58,907 nucleotides of DNA from Pseudomonadota bacterium (GCA_018241185.1 JAFEEH010000221.1:1-58907); one strand, 5' to 3'; numbered from the stretch's first letter, positions 35,318 through 46,274 are shown. Numbers and translations: made by a program. The notes: a model not told the origin generated them from the sequence alone.

Positions 35318-36568
35318 ATGCAGATGAAGCGACGTCAATTCCTCCACGGCACCGCGGCCGCCGCCGTGCTCGGCGCGGTCGGCACGCGCCCGGCCTTCGC
35401 CCAGGGCGGGCCCATCCGCATCGGCCTGATGCTGCCGATGAGCGGCATCGGCGCGGAGGCCGGCGCCGCCTGGCTGGCCGGCGCCAAGGTGGCCGTGGGT
35501 CAGTGGAACGAGAAGGGCGGCGTGCTCAAGCGCCAGGTCGAACTGGTGGTGCGCGACGACAAGTTCACCAGCGCCGGTGCCGTTGCGGCGGCACGCGAGC
35601 TGGCCGGGAGCGGCGTCAATCTGCTGATCGGCGGCTCGCAGTCGCCGATGGCACTGGCCACGGCACCGATCCTCCCGGAGCTGAAGGCGATGATGGTCGC
35701 GCCGTGCCCCACGGTGATGTCGCTCACGCACGAAGGCTTCCAGAAGAATTTCTTCCGCCTGTCGTGGAACGCCTACATCGCCTTCGCCGGCATCGGCAAC
35801 ATGCTGACCGCCCGCTTCAAGGAGGTGCAGACCTGGTCTTGCATCGTGCCCGACAGCGAGAACGGCCGCGACATGGCGCGCTTTTTTACCATCGGCGTGC
35901 AGCGCGCGGCGCAGAAGGCCGGCCGCCAGGTCAAGGTGCTCGACCCGGTTTTCGCGAGCCTCAACAAGGCGGACTACAAGGTCGAGATCAACAGCCTCAT
36001 GAATGCGCCCTCGCAGGGCCTGTTCGTCGGCCTCACGGCGGCGCCGTGCATCAGCCTGCTGCAACAGGGCCGGGCCGTGGGCATGGACAAGAAGTTCAAG
36101 GTCATCGGCGATGCCGGCACCGAACTGATGATCGCCAAGGCGATGCAGAAGTCCACGCCGGCCAACCTGTGGAGCATCAGCTACTGGGTGCCCGGCACGG
36201 AGGCCGGGAAGAAGCACGCCATGAGCGCGGCGCTGTACGACGGCTACGTCAAGCTCACCAACGACAGGAACCCGCCCAGCATCGTGCATTCGAGCCACCG
36301 CTGCGCGCTGGCGCTGTTCAATGCGATCGAGAAGGCGAAGTCCACCGAGACCGATGCCGTGATCGCTGCGCTGGAAGGCCTGGACTTCGAGACCGCCACG
36401 GGCAAGTACCACATCCGCAAGGAAGACCACCAGGGCCTGGGCGAGGCCTACATCGCCAAGGTGGGCGCGCGCGACGCCGACCCCGGCTACGGGATCGTCG
36501 ATGCCATTGCCTACAACGAGGCAGACGTGGCCGAGCCGCCCAGCCCGGGCAAGCCCATCGCGCTGTGA
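35318..36568 (+). CDS. ABC transporter substrate-binding protein, Tat-type signal (first of pair)
   Basis: 416 residues. The N-terminus KRRQFLHGTAAAAVLGAVG with AFA before the mature part fits a twin-arginine signal. The mature domain (GGPIRIGLMLPMSGIGAEAG) is a type 1 periplasmic-binding fold of the LivJ/ANF class. Conserved RDDKFTSAGAVAA is shared with the next gene. AGGAG lies upstream; an ATG two codons further on is an alternative start. It opens an operon of nine genes ending with a CoA ligase. The ligand is probably a carboxylic acid, given the enzymes downstream; this is inference. Confidence 0.9.
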   Translation: MQMKRRQFLHGTAAAAVLGAVGTRPAFAQGGPIRIGLMLPMSGIGAEAGAAWLAGAKVAVGQWNEKGGVLKRQVELVVRDDKFTSAGAVAAARELAGSGVNLLIGGSQSPMALATAPILPELKAMMVAPCPTVMSLTHEGFQKNFFRLSWNAYIAFAGIGNMLTARFKEVQTWSCIVPDSENGRDMARFFTIGVQRAAQKAGRQVKVLDPVFASLNKADYKVEINSLMNAPSQGLFVGLTAAPCISLLQQGRAVGMDKKFKVIGDAGTELMIAKAMQKSTPANLWSISYWVPGTEAGKKHAMSAALYDGYVKLTNDRNPPSIVHSSHRCALALFNAIEKAKSTETDAVIAALEGLDFETATGKYHIRKEDHQGLGEAYIAKVGARDADPGYGIVDAIAYNEADVAEPPSPGKPIAL

Positions 36569-36584
36569 GCCAGCAGGAGGCCCC

Positions 36585-37841
36585 ATGAACATCCAGAGAC
36601 GTTCCCTCGTGCGCGCCGCCACCGCGGCGGCGGTCCTCGGCAGCACGGGCGCGCGGTTTGCACGCGCCCAGGGCGGGCCGGTGCGCATCGGCGCCATGCT
36701 CCCCATGAGCGGCATCGGCGCCGAGGCCGGTACGGCCTGGCTCAACGGCATCAAGGCCGCGCAACTGCAATGGAACGACAACGGCGGCCTGCTGGGCCGC
36801 CAGATCGAGATCGTGGTGCGCGACGACAAGTTCACCAGCGCCGGTGCCGTGGCGGCCGTGCGCGAGCTGGCGGGCGACGGCGTCAACGTGTCGATCGGTG
36901 CGGGGCAGTCGCCGATGGCGTTGGCCATTGCCCCGATCCTGCGCGAACTCAATGCCGTCGTCGTCGCGCCGGCGCCGACGGTGATGTCGGTCACGCACGA
37001 GAACTTCAGCCCCAATTTCTTCCGCGCCGCATCGAATGCGCTGATGCTCTACGGCGGCATCGGCAGCCTCATGGCCACGCGATTCGCCGACGTCAAGACC
37101 TGGGCCGTGATCGCGCCCGACAGCGAGAACGGCCGCGACGTGGTGCGCTTCTTCAACAAGGGCGTGACCGACGCGTCGGCCAAGGCCGGGCGGCAGGCGA
37201 AGTTCGTGGAGCCGGTGTATGCCTCGCTCAACAAGGCCGACTACAAGGTCGAGATCAACAGCCTCATGAACTCGGGCGCCGACGGGCTGTTCATCGGCAT
37301 CACGGCCGCGCCCTGCGTGAGCCTGCTGCAGCAGGGCCGCGGCGTCGGCATGGACAGGAAGTTCAAGGTCATCGGCGAGGCGGGCACCGAACTCATGATC
37401 GCCAAGGCCATGGGCAAGTCCACGCCCAACAACCTCTGGGGCACCACCTTCTGGGCGCCGGAGCTCGAACCGTTCAAGAGCCAGTTCCCGGTCAGCAAGC
37501 AGCTGTCGACCTACATCCAGAAGGTCGCCGGAACGCCCTGGGTGCCTGGCATCGTGCAGGCCTCGCACCGTTCGGCGCTGGCGATCTTCAACGCGGTGAA
37601 GAAGGCCAACTCGACGGAGACCGCCGCCGTGATCCAGGCCCTGGAAGGCCTGCAGTTCGACACCGCCGCCGGCCCCTACCGCATCCGCAAGGAAGACCAC
37701 CAGGGCATCGGCTCGTGCTACTTCGCCAAGATCGGCGCGCGCGACGCGGCACCCGGCTACGGCCTCGAAGAGGTGGTGCGGCTGGACGAGAACCTGATCG
37801 CCGAGCCCCCCGCGCCCGGCAAGAAGTACGAGATCGCATGA
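36585..37841 (+). CDS. ABC transporter substrate-binding protein, Tat-type signal (second of pair)
   Basis: 418 residues; signal QRRSLVRAATAAAVLGSTG with a RAQ cleavage region. About half to two-thirds identical to the preceding protein by eye, so a tandem duplicate that has diverged more than the pair at 23-26 kb. It ends in an ATGA overlap with the fused permease. Two binding proteins serving one channel would widen the range of ligands. Confidence 0.9.
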   Translation: MNIQRRSLVRAATAAAVLGSTGARFARAQGGPVRIGAMLPMSGIGAEAGTAWLNGIKAAQLQWNDNGGLLGRQIEIVVRDDKFTSAGAVAAVRELAGDGVNVSIGAGQSPMALAIAPILRELNAVVVAPAPTVMSVTHENFSPNFFRAASNALMLYGGIGSLMATRFADVKTWAVIAPDSENGRDVVRFFNKGVTDASAKAGRQAKFVEPVYASLNKADYKVEINSLMNSGADGLFIGITAAPCVSLLQQGRGVGMDRKFKVIGEAGTELMIAKAMGKSTPNNLWGTTFWAPELEPFKSQFPVSKQLSTYIQKVAGTPWVPGIVQASHRSALAIFNAVKKANSTETAAVIQALEGLQFDTAAGPYRIRKEDHQGIGSCYFAKIGARDAAPGYGLEEVVRLDENLIAEPPAPGKKYEIA

Positions 37842-39799
37842 CCAACGATCTTCTCTTCGCCTTCTTCAACGCCGCGGCCTTCGGCATGGCGATCTTCGTG
37901 GTCGCCGCCGGGCTCACGCTGATCTTCGGCCTGCTGCGCCTGCTCAACATGGCGCAGGGCGGCTTCTTCATGATCGGCGCCTACGTGGCCTACTCGGTCA
38001 TGGGGCGCGACGTGCAGTCGCTGGGGATGTTCCTGCTCGCGGCCCTGGCCGGCGGCGTGGTCACGGCGCTGCTCGGCCTCGTCACCGACCGGTTGGTGCT
38101 GCGGCGGCTGCGCAACGTCGACCCGCACTACGTGCTCATCGCCACCTTCGCGCTGATGATGGTGTGCACGGGCGTCACCAAGCTCATCTGGGGCGTCGAC
38201 TTCTTCTCGGTCAACCCGCCGCCGGGGCTGGACCAGCCGCTCAACCCCTTCGGCCTGTTCTTCTCGGCCTACCAGATCTTCGTCATCGCGGCGGGCGTGG
38301 TGGTGTACATCGTGCTGGAGGTCGCCATCCACCGCATGTGGTTCGGCAAGCTGATGCAGGCGCTGGCGGCCGATCCGTGGATGTCGGGCGTGCTCGGGCT
38401 GAACGTGTCCTTCGGCATTGCGCTGAGCGTGATGGCGAGCTTCCTGCTCGCCGGTCTGGCGGGCGGCCTGCTGTTGCCCAACCAGAGCCTGTCGACGGGC
38501 CTGGGCGATTCGTACCTCATGTACGCCTTCTTCGCGGTCATCATCGGCGGGCTGGGCAACATCCGTGGCGCTTTCATCGGCTCACTGGTGCTGGGGCTGG
38601 TGCAGAGCCTGAACACGGTGCTGCTGCCCTCGGTGCCGGGCCTGGCCATCTACGTGGTGCTGGCAGCCTTCCTGCTGTGGAAGCCCAACGGCCTGTTCCC
38701 GGCCGTGGGCATGCAGGCCGAGGGTGCGCATGAGGCGCACGGCGGCGGCGTGCTGCACCGGCCGCGTGTGCCGCGGCGTGTGTGGCAGGGCCTGGGTGTG
38801 CTGTTGGTCGCCGTGCTGGCCTCGCTGCCGCTGTGGGTGGGGGCCGGGCCGCTGTACGTCGTGGGCACGGTGCTCGTGCAGGTGATCTTCGCGCTGTCGT
38901 GGAACATCCTCTTCGGCTACACGGGGCTGGTGTCCTTCGGGCATGCGGGCTTCTTCGCCATCGGGGCCTACCTCACCGCGCTGGCGCTGCGCCATGTGGA
39001 GGGCGTGCCCTTCCTGGGCGTGCTGGCGGCGGCCGCGCTGTTCGGCGCCGTGGCAGCCTGGGGCATCGGCGCGCTCGCGCTGCGTCGCATGACCGGCGTG
39101 TTCCTGGCCGTGCTCACCGTGGCGCTGGCCGAGGCCCTGCGGCTCATCATCGGCTTCAGTTCCTTCCTCGGCCGCGAGGATGGCATCACGGACATTCCGC
39201 GTCCGAAGCTGGGCCTGGGTGTCGTGCAGATCGACCTCACGAACTCGAACGCGTACTACCTGTTCCTGCTCGCGGCCTGCGTGCTCATCACGGCGCTGCT
39301 GTGGTGGGTGCTGCACAGCCGCTTCGGCCGCACGCTGCAGACGATCCGGCAGGACCCGGAGCGCGCCGCCTTCATGGGCACCAACGTGGCGCGCTACCGC
39401 CTCGCGGCCTTCGTGATCTCCGGCTCGGTGGCGGCGGTCGCCGGTGCGCTGTACGCGCCCTGGTCGCGCATCGTCACGGTGGAAGAGGTGCACTGGCTCG
39501 CGTCGGCACAGCCGATGCTCAACACCCTGCTGGGCGGCGTGAGCTCGTTCTGGGGCCCTGTCGTGGGAGCGGGGCTGTTCGCGGCCATCACCTACGCCAC
39601 GCGCACGCTGGTCGGACTGTCGGAACTCATCGTCGGCTGCGGGCTGCTGGCCATCATCCTGCTCGCGCCGAACGGGGCCGTGGGCCTGTGGCGCAGCCTG
39701 GAGGCGCGCCTGTGGGGGCCGCGCGCACCGCGCGAGCCGCACAGTCCGCCCCGGCCGGTGGCCACCGGTGATGTGCAGCCGGCCGGGGGCGTGCGATGA
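37838..39799 (+). CDS. Fused LivH-LivM branched-chain-type ABC permease
   Basis: 653 residues, twice the usual permease length. Residues 1-290 are LivH (GLLRLLNMAQGGFFMIGAYV; IIGGLGNIRGAFIGSLVLG). A hydrophilic linker (about 291-312, His- and Arg-rich) follows, and about 315-640 is LivM (FGYTGLVSFGHAGFFAIGAY; FGRTLQTIRQDPERAAFMGT; GGVSSFWGPVVGAG). A Pro-rich tail ends it. No stop or frameshift is seen between the halves. The start is the ATG overlapping the preceding stop; a longer frame upstream is a shadow. One polypeptide would thus make the whole channel. Confidence 0.92.
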   Translation: MTNDLLFAFFNAAAFGMAIFVVAAGLTLIFGLLRLLNMAQGGFFMIGAYVAYSVMGRDVQSLGMFLLAALAGGVVTALLGLVTDRLVLRRLRNVDPHYVLIATFALMMVCTGVTKLIWGVDFFSVNPPPGLDQPLNPFGLFFSAYQIFVIAAGVVVYIVLEVAIHRMWFGKLMQALAADPWMSGVLGLNVSFGIALSVMASFLLAGLAGGLLLPNQSLSTGLGDSYLMYAFFAVIIGGLGNIRGAFIGSLVLGLVQSLNTVLLPSVPGLAIYVVLAAFLLWKPNGLFPAVGMQAEGAHEAHGGGVLHRPRVPRRVWQGLGVLLVAVLASLPLWVGAGPLYVVGTVLVQVIFALSWNILFGYTGLVSFGHAGFFAIGAYLTALALRHVEGVPFLGVLAAAALFGAVAAWGIGALALRRMTGVFLAVLTVALAEALRLIIGFSSFLGREDGITDIPRPKLGLGVVQIDLTNSNAYYLFLLAACVLITALLWWVLHSRFGRTLQTIRQDPERAAFMGTNVARYRLAAFVISGSVAAVAGALYAPWSRIVTVEEVHWLASAQPMLNTLLGGVSSFWGPVVGAGLFAAITYATRTLVGLSELIVGCGLLAIILLAPNGAVGLWRSLEARLWGPRAPREPHSPPRPVATGDVQPAGGVR

Positions 39800-40569
39800 A
39801 CGGCCCGCTGCTCCAGGTCGACGACGTGCGCAAGAACTACGGCCCGATCGAGGTACTGCACGGCGTGAGCCTGTCGGTCGACCGGGGCGAGGTGTTCGCC
39901 ATCATCGGCCCCAACGGTGCCGGCAAGACCACCATGTTCCGCGTGATGACCGGCGAGGTCGGCAGCAACGGCGGCACCATCCGCTTCGGCGGCGAGGATG
40001 TCACCCGCCTGCCGGCGCACGAGCGGGTGCGCCGCGGCTTCGGCCGCACCTTCCAGGTGGCGCGCGTGTTCCACGATTTCACGGTGCTCGACAACGTCGT
40101 GGTCGCCATCGAGGCCCGCCGCCGCCATACCGGGGAAGCGCTGGGCCCATGGCGGCGCTGCGCACCGTCGGACGAGGTGCAGGCCGAGGCGATGGCGCTG
40201 CTGACCGACCTCAAGCTGGACGGCCAGGCCGACCAGGGCGCACGCTTCCTCTCGCACGGCGACAAGAAGCGGCTCGAATTCGCCATTGCGCTGGCCGGCC
40301 GGCCCACCGTCCTGATGCTCGACGAGCCCACGGCCGGCATGTCGCCGAGCGACCGTGCCGACATCGCGCGCCTCGTCTCGCGCATCCAGCAGGAGCGCGG
40401 CATCACCGTGGTGATGACGGAGCACGACATGGACGTGGTCTTTGGCCTGGCGCACCGCATCATGGTCATGAACTACGGCGAGGTAGTCGCCACCGGCACC
40501 GTCGACGAGGTGCGGGCCAACCCCAAGGTGCGCGAGGTCTACCTCGGCAAGGAGATGGTCGGTGCTTGA
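39796..40569 (+). CDS. Branched-chain-type ABC transporter ATP-binding protein LivG
   Basis: 257 residues with normal Walker A GPNGAGKTT, Walker B LMLDEPTAGMS and the H-loop in MTEHDMDVVF; the signature region reads FLSHGDKKRLEF, as in many LivG. It overlaps the fused permease by four bases and the next ATPase by eight. Energizes uptake with the following LivF. Confidence 0.93.
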   Translation: MNGPLLQVDDVRKNYGPIEVLHGVSLSVDRGEVFAIIGPNGAGKTTMFRVMTGEVGSNGGTIRFGGEDVTRLPAHERVRRGFGRTFQVARVFHDFTVLDNVVVAIEARRRHTGEALGPWRRCAPSDEVQAEAMALLTDLKLDGQADQGARFLSHGDKKRLEFAIALAGRPTVLMLDEPTAGMSPSDRADIARLVSRIQQERGITVVMTEHDMDVVFGLAHRIMVMNYGEVVATGTVDEVRANPKVREVYLGKEMVGA

Positions 40570-41266
40570 CGTCCGCGACCTCGACGCCTTCTACGGCGAC
40601 AGCCACATCCTGTTCAACCTGCGCCTGGCCGTTGGCGCGGGGCAGCGCGTGGCGCTGCTGGGCCGCAATGGCGCCGGCAAGTCGACGCTGCTCAAGAGCG
40701 TGATGAACGCCGGCCCGCGCGTGCGCGGCACCGTGCGCTTCGACAACCAGGACATCGGCGCGCTGCCCACGCATCGCCGCACGCGGTTGGGCCTGTCGCT
40801 GGTGCCGGAGGACCGGCGCATCTTCACGCACCTGACGGTGGCCGAGAACATCGCCATGGCGCGCTACGGCGCGAGCACGCAGCGGCCGGCCGTGCCGGTG
40901 CCCGAGATCATGCAGCGCTTTCCCATGCTGGCGCCGCTGCAGCAGCGCTACGGCGGCCAGCTCAGCGGCGGCCAGCAGCAGCTGCTGGCCGTGGCGCGCG
41001 CGATGGCCGCCAGCCCGAGCCTGCTGCTGCTCGACGAGCCGACCGAAGGCCTGGCGCCCATCATCGTCGAGGAGATGGCGCACGACGTGGTGCGCAGCTG
41101 CACCGAGCGCAACGTGGCGCTGTTGCTGTGCGAGCAGAACATCTGGTTCGCGCGCCGCTGCACCCAGTACGTGTACGTCATCGACACCGGCCGCATCGTC
41201 TTCGAGGGCGACTGGGCCATCTTCGACGCCAACCCCCAAGTCCAGCAGCGCTACCTCGCGCTCTGA
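40562..41266 (+). CDS. Branched-chain-type ABC transporter ATP-binding protein LivF
   Basis: 234 residues from a GTG eight bases inside the end of the LivG gene. Walker A GRNGAGKST, signature QLSGGQQQLLAVARA, Walker B LLLLDEPTEGLAP. All motifs are intact, unlike the LivF at 29055. Followed 18 bases later by the first acyl-CoA dehydrogenase, which links transport and catabolism in one transcript. Confidence 0.93.
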   Translation: MLDVRDLDAFYGDSHILFNLRLAVGAGQRVALLGRNGAGKSTLLKSVMNAGPRVRGTVRFDNQDIGALPTHRRTRLGLSLVPEDRRIFTHLTVAENIAMARYGASTQRPAVPVPEIMQRFPMLAPLQQRYGGQLSGGQQQLLAVARAMAASPSLLLLDEPTEGLAPIIVEEMAHDVVRSCTERNVALLLCEQNIWFARRCTQYVYVIDTGRIVFEGDWAIFDANPQVQQRYLAL

Positions 41267-41284
41267 CCACTTTCCCTGCTTCCC

Positions 41285-42415
41285 ATGGACCTTCAATACA
41301 CCCCCGAACAGACCCAGCTGCGCGAGAGCGTCGAGCGCTTCGTGCGCGAGGCCTACGACTTCGCCCACCGCCGCAAGCTGGCCGCCAGCCCGCTCGGCCA
41401 TGACGAGGGCTGCTGGCGCCAGTACGCCGACTTCGGCTGGCTGGCCATTCCCTTCAGCGAGGAGGAGGGGGGCATTGGCGGCGACGCGACCGACACCGGC
41501 ATCGTGATGGAAGGTGTCGGTCGCGGCCTGCTGCTGGAGCCCTACCTGGCCAGCGTGGTGCTGGGCGGCGGCATGCTCAGTGCGCTGGGCAGCGCGGCGC
41601 AGAAGGCCGAGTGGCTGCAGCCCATGATGGGTGGCGAACGCAAGCTGGCGCTGGCCTATGCCGAGCCGGGTTCGCGCTACGAGATCACGTACTGCGAGAC
41701 AACGGCACGGCGAGACGGCGGCGGCTATGTGATCGACGGCACCAAGACGCTGGTGTACGGCGGCCCGACGGCCGACCAGTTCATCGTCGTCGCACGCACC
41801 GCGGGCGGCGCGGGCGAGCGCGACGGGCTGAGCGCGTTCGTGGTCGATGCCGGCACCGCGGGCGTGGCGCTCACGCCCTATGCGACGCATGACGGCCAGC
41901 GCGCGGCGGACCTCGTCCTCACCCAGGTCCGCGTCGACGCGGCGCGCCGCCTGGGCGAGGAGGGCGCCGCGGGCGAAGCGCTGGAACGCGTGATCGACCA
42001 GGGCATCGCGGCCCTCGCGGCCGAGGCCGTGGGCGCGATGGCGGTGCTGGTCGACAGCACGCTCGAGTACCTCAAGACCCGCCAGCAGTTCGGCCGCCCC
42101 ATCGGCACCAACCAGGCGCTGCAGCACCGCATGGTCGACATGTACATCGCGCTGGACGAAGCCCGCTCCATGGCGCTGTACGGCGCGCTGATGCTGCGCG
42201 AGGGCGACGCCGAAGCGCGGCGCAAGGCGCTGTCGGCCACCAAGATCGAGATCGACCGCACCGCCAAACGCGTGGGCCAGGAGGCGGTGCAGATGCACGG
42301 TGCCATGGGCGTGACCGAAGAACTGGCCGTGGGCCACTACTTCAAACGCCTGTCGATGATCGCCACCACCTTCGGCGACAGCGACTGGCACGTCGAGCGC
42401 TACATGGCGAGCTGA
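41285..42415 (+). CDS. Acyl-CoA dehydrogenase family protein, small-subunit type
   Basis: 376 residues, similar to PimD-like subunits of two-part acyl-CoA dehydrogenases. The fold is complete (N-terminal helical, beta, C-terminal helical with TRQQFGRPIGTNQALQHRMVDMY), but the C-terminal region reads MHGAMGVTEELAVGHYFKRL and lacks the GGxxE catalytic-base motif seen in the next gene. This points to a heteromeric enzyme in which this subunit may be non-catalytic or structural. The reaction and substrate are unknown. Confidence 0.88.
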   Translation: MDLQYTPEQTQLRESVERFVREAYDFAHRRKLAASPLGHDEGCWRQYADFGWLAIPFSEEEGGIGGDATDTGIVMEGVGRGLLLEPYLASVVLGGGMLSALGSAAQKAEWLQPMMGGERKLALAYAEPGSRYEITYCETTARRDGGGYVIDGTKTLVYGGPTADQFIVVARTAGGAGERDGLSAFVVDAGTAGVALTPYATHDGQRAADLVLTQVRVDAARRLGEEGAAGEALERVIDQGIAALAAEAVGAMAVLVDSTLEYLKTRQQFGRPIGTNQALQHRMVDMYIALDEARSMALYGALMLREGDAEARRKALSATKIEIDRTAKRVGQEAVQMHGAMGVTEELAVGHYFKRLSMIATTFGDSDWHVERYMAS

Positions 42416-42423
42416 GCCGCACG

Positions 42424-43623
42424 ATGGACCTGACGCTTTCCCCCGCCGAGCAGGCCTTCGAGGCCGAGGTGCGCGCCTTCATCGGCGAGCACCTGCCGGC
42501 CGACATCCGCGAGAAGGTGCGGCTGGACCGCTTCCTGGACCGTGACGACTTCATGCGCTGGCAGCAGATCCTCGGGCGCCAGGGCTGGTTCACCGGCGCC
42601 TGGCCGCGCACGCACGGCGGCCAGGCCTGGTCGGCCATGCAGACGATCATCTTCAACCGCGTGGCCGGCGAGATGCACTGCCCCGAGCTGCAGGTCTTCG
42701 GCCCGGCGATGGTCGGCCCGGTGATTTACACCTTCGGCACCGAGGCGCAGAAGGCGAAGCACCTGCCGGCAATCCGCGATTCGTCCGTGTGGTGGTGCCA
42801 GGGCTATTCGGAGCCCGGCGCGGGGTCGGACCTGGCCTCGCTCAAGACGCAGGCGGACGACCATGGCGACCACTTCGTCGTCAATGGCCAGAAGATCTGG
42901 ACCTCGTACGCGCACTTCGCCGACTGGATGTTCTGCCTCGTGCGCACCGGCCGCGAGGGCCGCAAGCAGGAGGGCATTTCCTTCCTGCTGATCGACATGA
43001 AGACGCCGGGCGTGACGGTGCAACCGATCCGCATGCTCGACGGCCGGCACTACCTGAACGCGGTGTTCTTCGACGATGTGAAGGTGCCGCGCGACAACCT
43101 CATCGGCGAGGCCGGCCGCGGCTGGACCTACGCCAAGTTCCTGCTCGAGCACGAGCGCGTCGAGAACGCCAACCTGCGCTTCATCACGCAGGAGCTGCAG
43201 AAACTGCGGCGCGTGGCCGGCGAGGTGCGCAGCGGCGGCCGGCGGCTGATCGACGACCCCGCCTTCGCGGCCGAGCTCGCGGGCGTGGAGGTGCAGTTCA
43301 AGGCGCTGGAGATCGGGCTGCTGCGCATGCTGTCGGACATGCACGCCGGCGCGCCGGCGGGGCCGGGCAAGTCCTCCTTCATCAAGATCCGCGGCACCGA
43401 GATTGCGCAGCGCATCACCGAGCTGCTGGTGCAGGCCGCCGGCCCCGACGGGCAGCGCTACCAGCCCGGCCCGCTGCTGGGCGCGAACGACGATCCGCTG
43501 GTCGGGCCCGAACACGCGCTCGGCCCCGTGCCGAGCTACCAGTTCTGCCGCGCCATGACCATCTATGGCGGCAGCACCGAGGTGCAGAAGAACATCATGG
43601 CCAAGCATGCGCTTGGGCTTTGA
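42424..43623 (+). CDS. Acyl-CoA dehydrogenase family protein, large-subunit type
   Basis: 399 residues, PimC-like. Motifs: WWCQGYSEPGAGSDLASL (FAD/substrate), VVNGQKIWTSYAHFADW, and the C-terminal MTIYGGSTEVQKNIMAKHALGL region whose Glu is the candidate base. Nine bases after the small subunit. Pairs of this kind oxidise dicarboxyl-, branched or cyclic acyl-CoA in other bacteria, which is as far as the family allows. Confidence 0.9.
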   Translation: MDLTLSPAEQAFEAEVRAFIGEHLPADIREKVRLDRFLDRDDFMRWQQILGRQGWFTGAWPRTHGGQAWSAMQTIIFNRVAGEMHCPELQVFGPAMVGPVIYTFGTEAQKAKHLPAIRDSSVWWCQGYSEPGAGSDLASLKTQADDHGDHFVVNGQKIWTSYAHFADWMFCLVRTGREGRKQEGISFLLIDMKTPGVTVQPIRMLDGRHYLNAVFFDDVKVPRDNLIGEAGRGWTYAKFLLEHERVENANLRFITQELQKLRRVAGEVRSGGRRLIDDPAFAAELAGVEVQFKALEIGLLRMLSDMHAGAPAGPGKSSFIKIRGTEIAQRITELLVQAAGPDGQRYQPGPLLGANDDPLVGPEHALGPVPSYQFCRAMTIYGGSTEVQKNIMAKHALGL

Positions 43624-43646
43624 TGAAGAGACATCGATCGTCCTGA

Positions 43647-43706
43647 CCGTTCGGGCTGAGCCTGTCGAAGTCCTGCGCGGCGCTTCGACAGGCTCAGCGT
43701 GAACGG
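43647..43706. repeat. REP-like inverted repeat (TTCGACAGGCTCAG type)
   Basis: 24-bp arms (43647-43670 and 43683-43706) with two mismatches and a 12-base loop; the core CTTCGACAGGCTCAGC is common as a dispersed unit in many proteobacteria. It sits inside the operon, between acyl-CoA dehydrogenase and CoA ligase, where it could stabilise or partly end the transcript. Confidence 0.8.
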
Positions 43707-43733
43707 ATGGGAGCATTGCCCTGGATGCCACTC

Positions 43734-45350
<1,617 letters not shown>

Positions 45351-45363
45351 ATCGCCGACTCGA

Positions 45364-45421
45364 ACGATTTCGGGCTGCACCGCCCGTCCGACGGGCGCGC
45401 GACGCTATCGAAAAGTGAGCA
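45364..45421 (-). repeat. Dispersed palindromic repeat, copy I (intergenic)
   Basis: On the minus strand: TTTTCGATAGC, GCGCGCCCGTCGGACGGGCG, GTGCAGCCCGAAATCG. The GCCCGTCGGACGGGC hairpin is perfect. It lies between convergent CoA-ligase and TSUP genes. Confidence 0.8.
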
Positions 45422-45430
45422 ATCGATGCT

Positions 45431-46189
45431 TCAGCGCAGGAAGGCGTCGTAGCCGGTCTTGAGGATCAGCGCGCCGACCACGAGCATGAACACCCCGCGC
45501 ACGAAGCCGGCGCCGTGCCTGAGCGCCACCCGCGCGCCGATCAGGCTGCCCGCGATGTTGGCCACGGCCATCATCAGCCCGTAGTGCCACCAGACGTGCC
45601 CCTTGAGCCCGAACAGCAGCAGCGCGCCGAGGTTGGTCATCACGTTGAGCACCTTGGCCGAGGCCGAGGCGTGCAGGAAGTCGTAGCCCAGCCAGCGCAC
45701 GAACAGGAAGATGAAGAAGCTGCCGGTGCCCGGGCCGAAGAAGCCGTCGTAGACGCCGATCAGCACGCCCACCGCGCCGGTGGCGGCCATTTCGGCGCGC
45801 CCGGTGAAGCGTGGCGCGTGGTGCTGCCCCAGTTGCTTCTTGGCCATCGTGTAGAGCAGCAGGCCCAGCAGGATGAAGGGCAGCAGCTTGCGCAGGAACT
45901 CGGCCGAGACCAGTGTGACGCCCCAGGCACCGGCCAGCGAGCCGCCGAAGGCCAGGGCCGCGGCCGGCAGGAGTGCGCGCCAGCGCAGGTCGACTCGGCG
46001 CGCGAACTGCACGCCTGCCGCCGCCGTGCCCCAGACCGAGGCGCTCTTGTTGGTGCCCAGCAGGGTGGCCGCGGGCGCACCCGGAAAGGCGGAGAACAGG
46101 GCGGGAACGAGCACCAGCCCGCCGCCGCCCACGATCGAATCCACGAAGCCCGCGAAGAGCGAGGCCAACCCCACGATCACCCAGTCCAT
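45431..46189 (-). CDS. TSUP (TauE/SafE) family membrane permease
   Basis: 252 residues and about eight membrane segments, with the duplicated family motif GFVDSIVGGGGLVLVPAL near the N-terminus and GVLIGVYDGFFGPGTGSFFIF in the second half. Such proteins export sulfite, sulfoacetate or similar anions. The start at 46189 (MDWVIVGLASLFAGF) is chosen by homology; the open frame extends further upstream through the repeat. No neighbour indicates the substrate. Confidence 0.9.
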   Translation of the reverse strand: MDWVIVGLASLFAGFVDSIVGGGGLVLVPALFSAFPGAPAATLLGTNKSASVWGTAAAGVQFARRVDLRWRALLPAAALAFGGSLAGAWGVTLVSAEFLRKLLPFILLGLLLYTMAKKQLGQHHAPRFTGRAEMAATGAVGVLIGVYDGFFGPGTGSFFIFLFVRWLGYDFLHASASAKVLNVMTNLGALLLFGLKGHVWWHYGLMMAVANIAGSLIGARVALRHGAGFVRGVFMLVVGALILKTGYDAFLR

Positions 46190-46212
46190 GGCCGGGATTC
46201 TCGCACCACAAA

Positions 46213-46274
46213 TGCTACTGTTTTGATAGCTGCTTGCGCCCGAAGGACGGGCGCTGGAGGCCGATTTGGCTTGG
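46213..46274 (+). repeat. Dispersed palindromic repeat, copy D (intergenic)
   Basis: TGCTACTGTTTTGATAGCTG, CTTGCGCCCGAAGGACGGGC, GCTGGAGGCCGATTTGGCTT: the cleanest copy in the window, with a perfect GCGCCCG...CGGGCGC hairpin. It lies in the 418-bp gap between tauE-like and amt genes; the gap also holds a minus-strand terminator, an NtrC site and a sigma-54 promoter. Confidence 0.85.
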
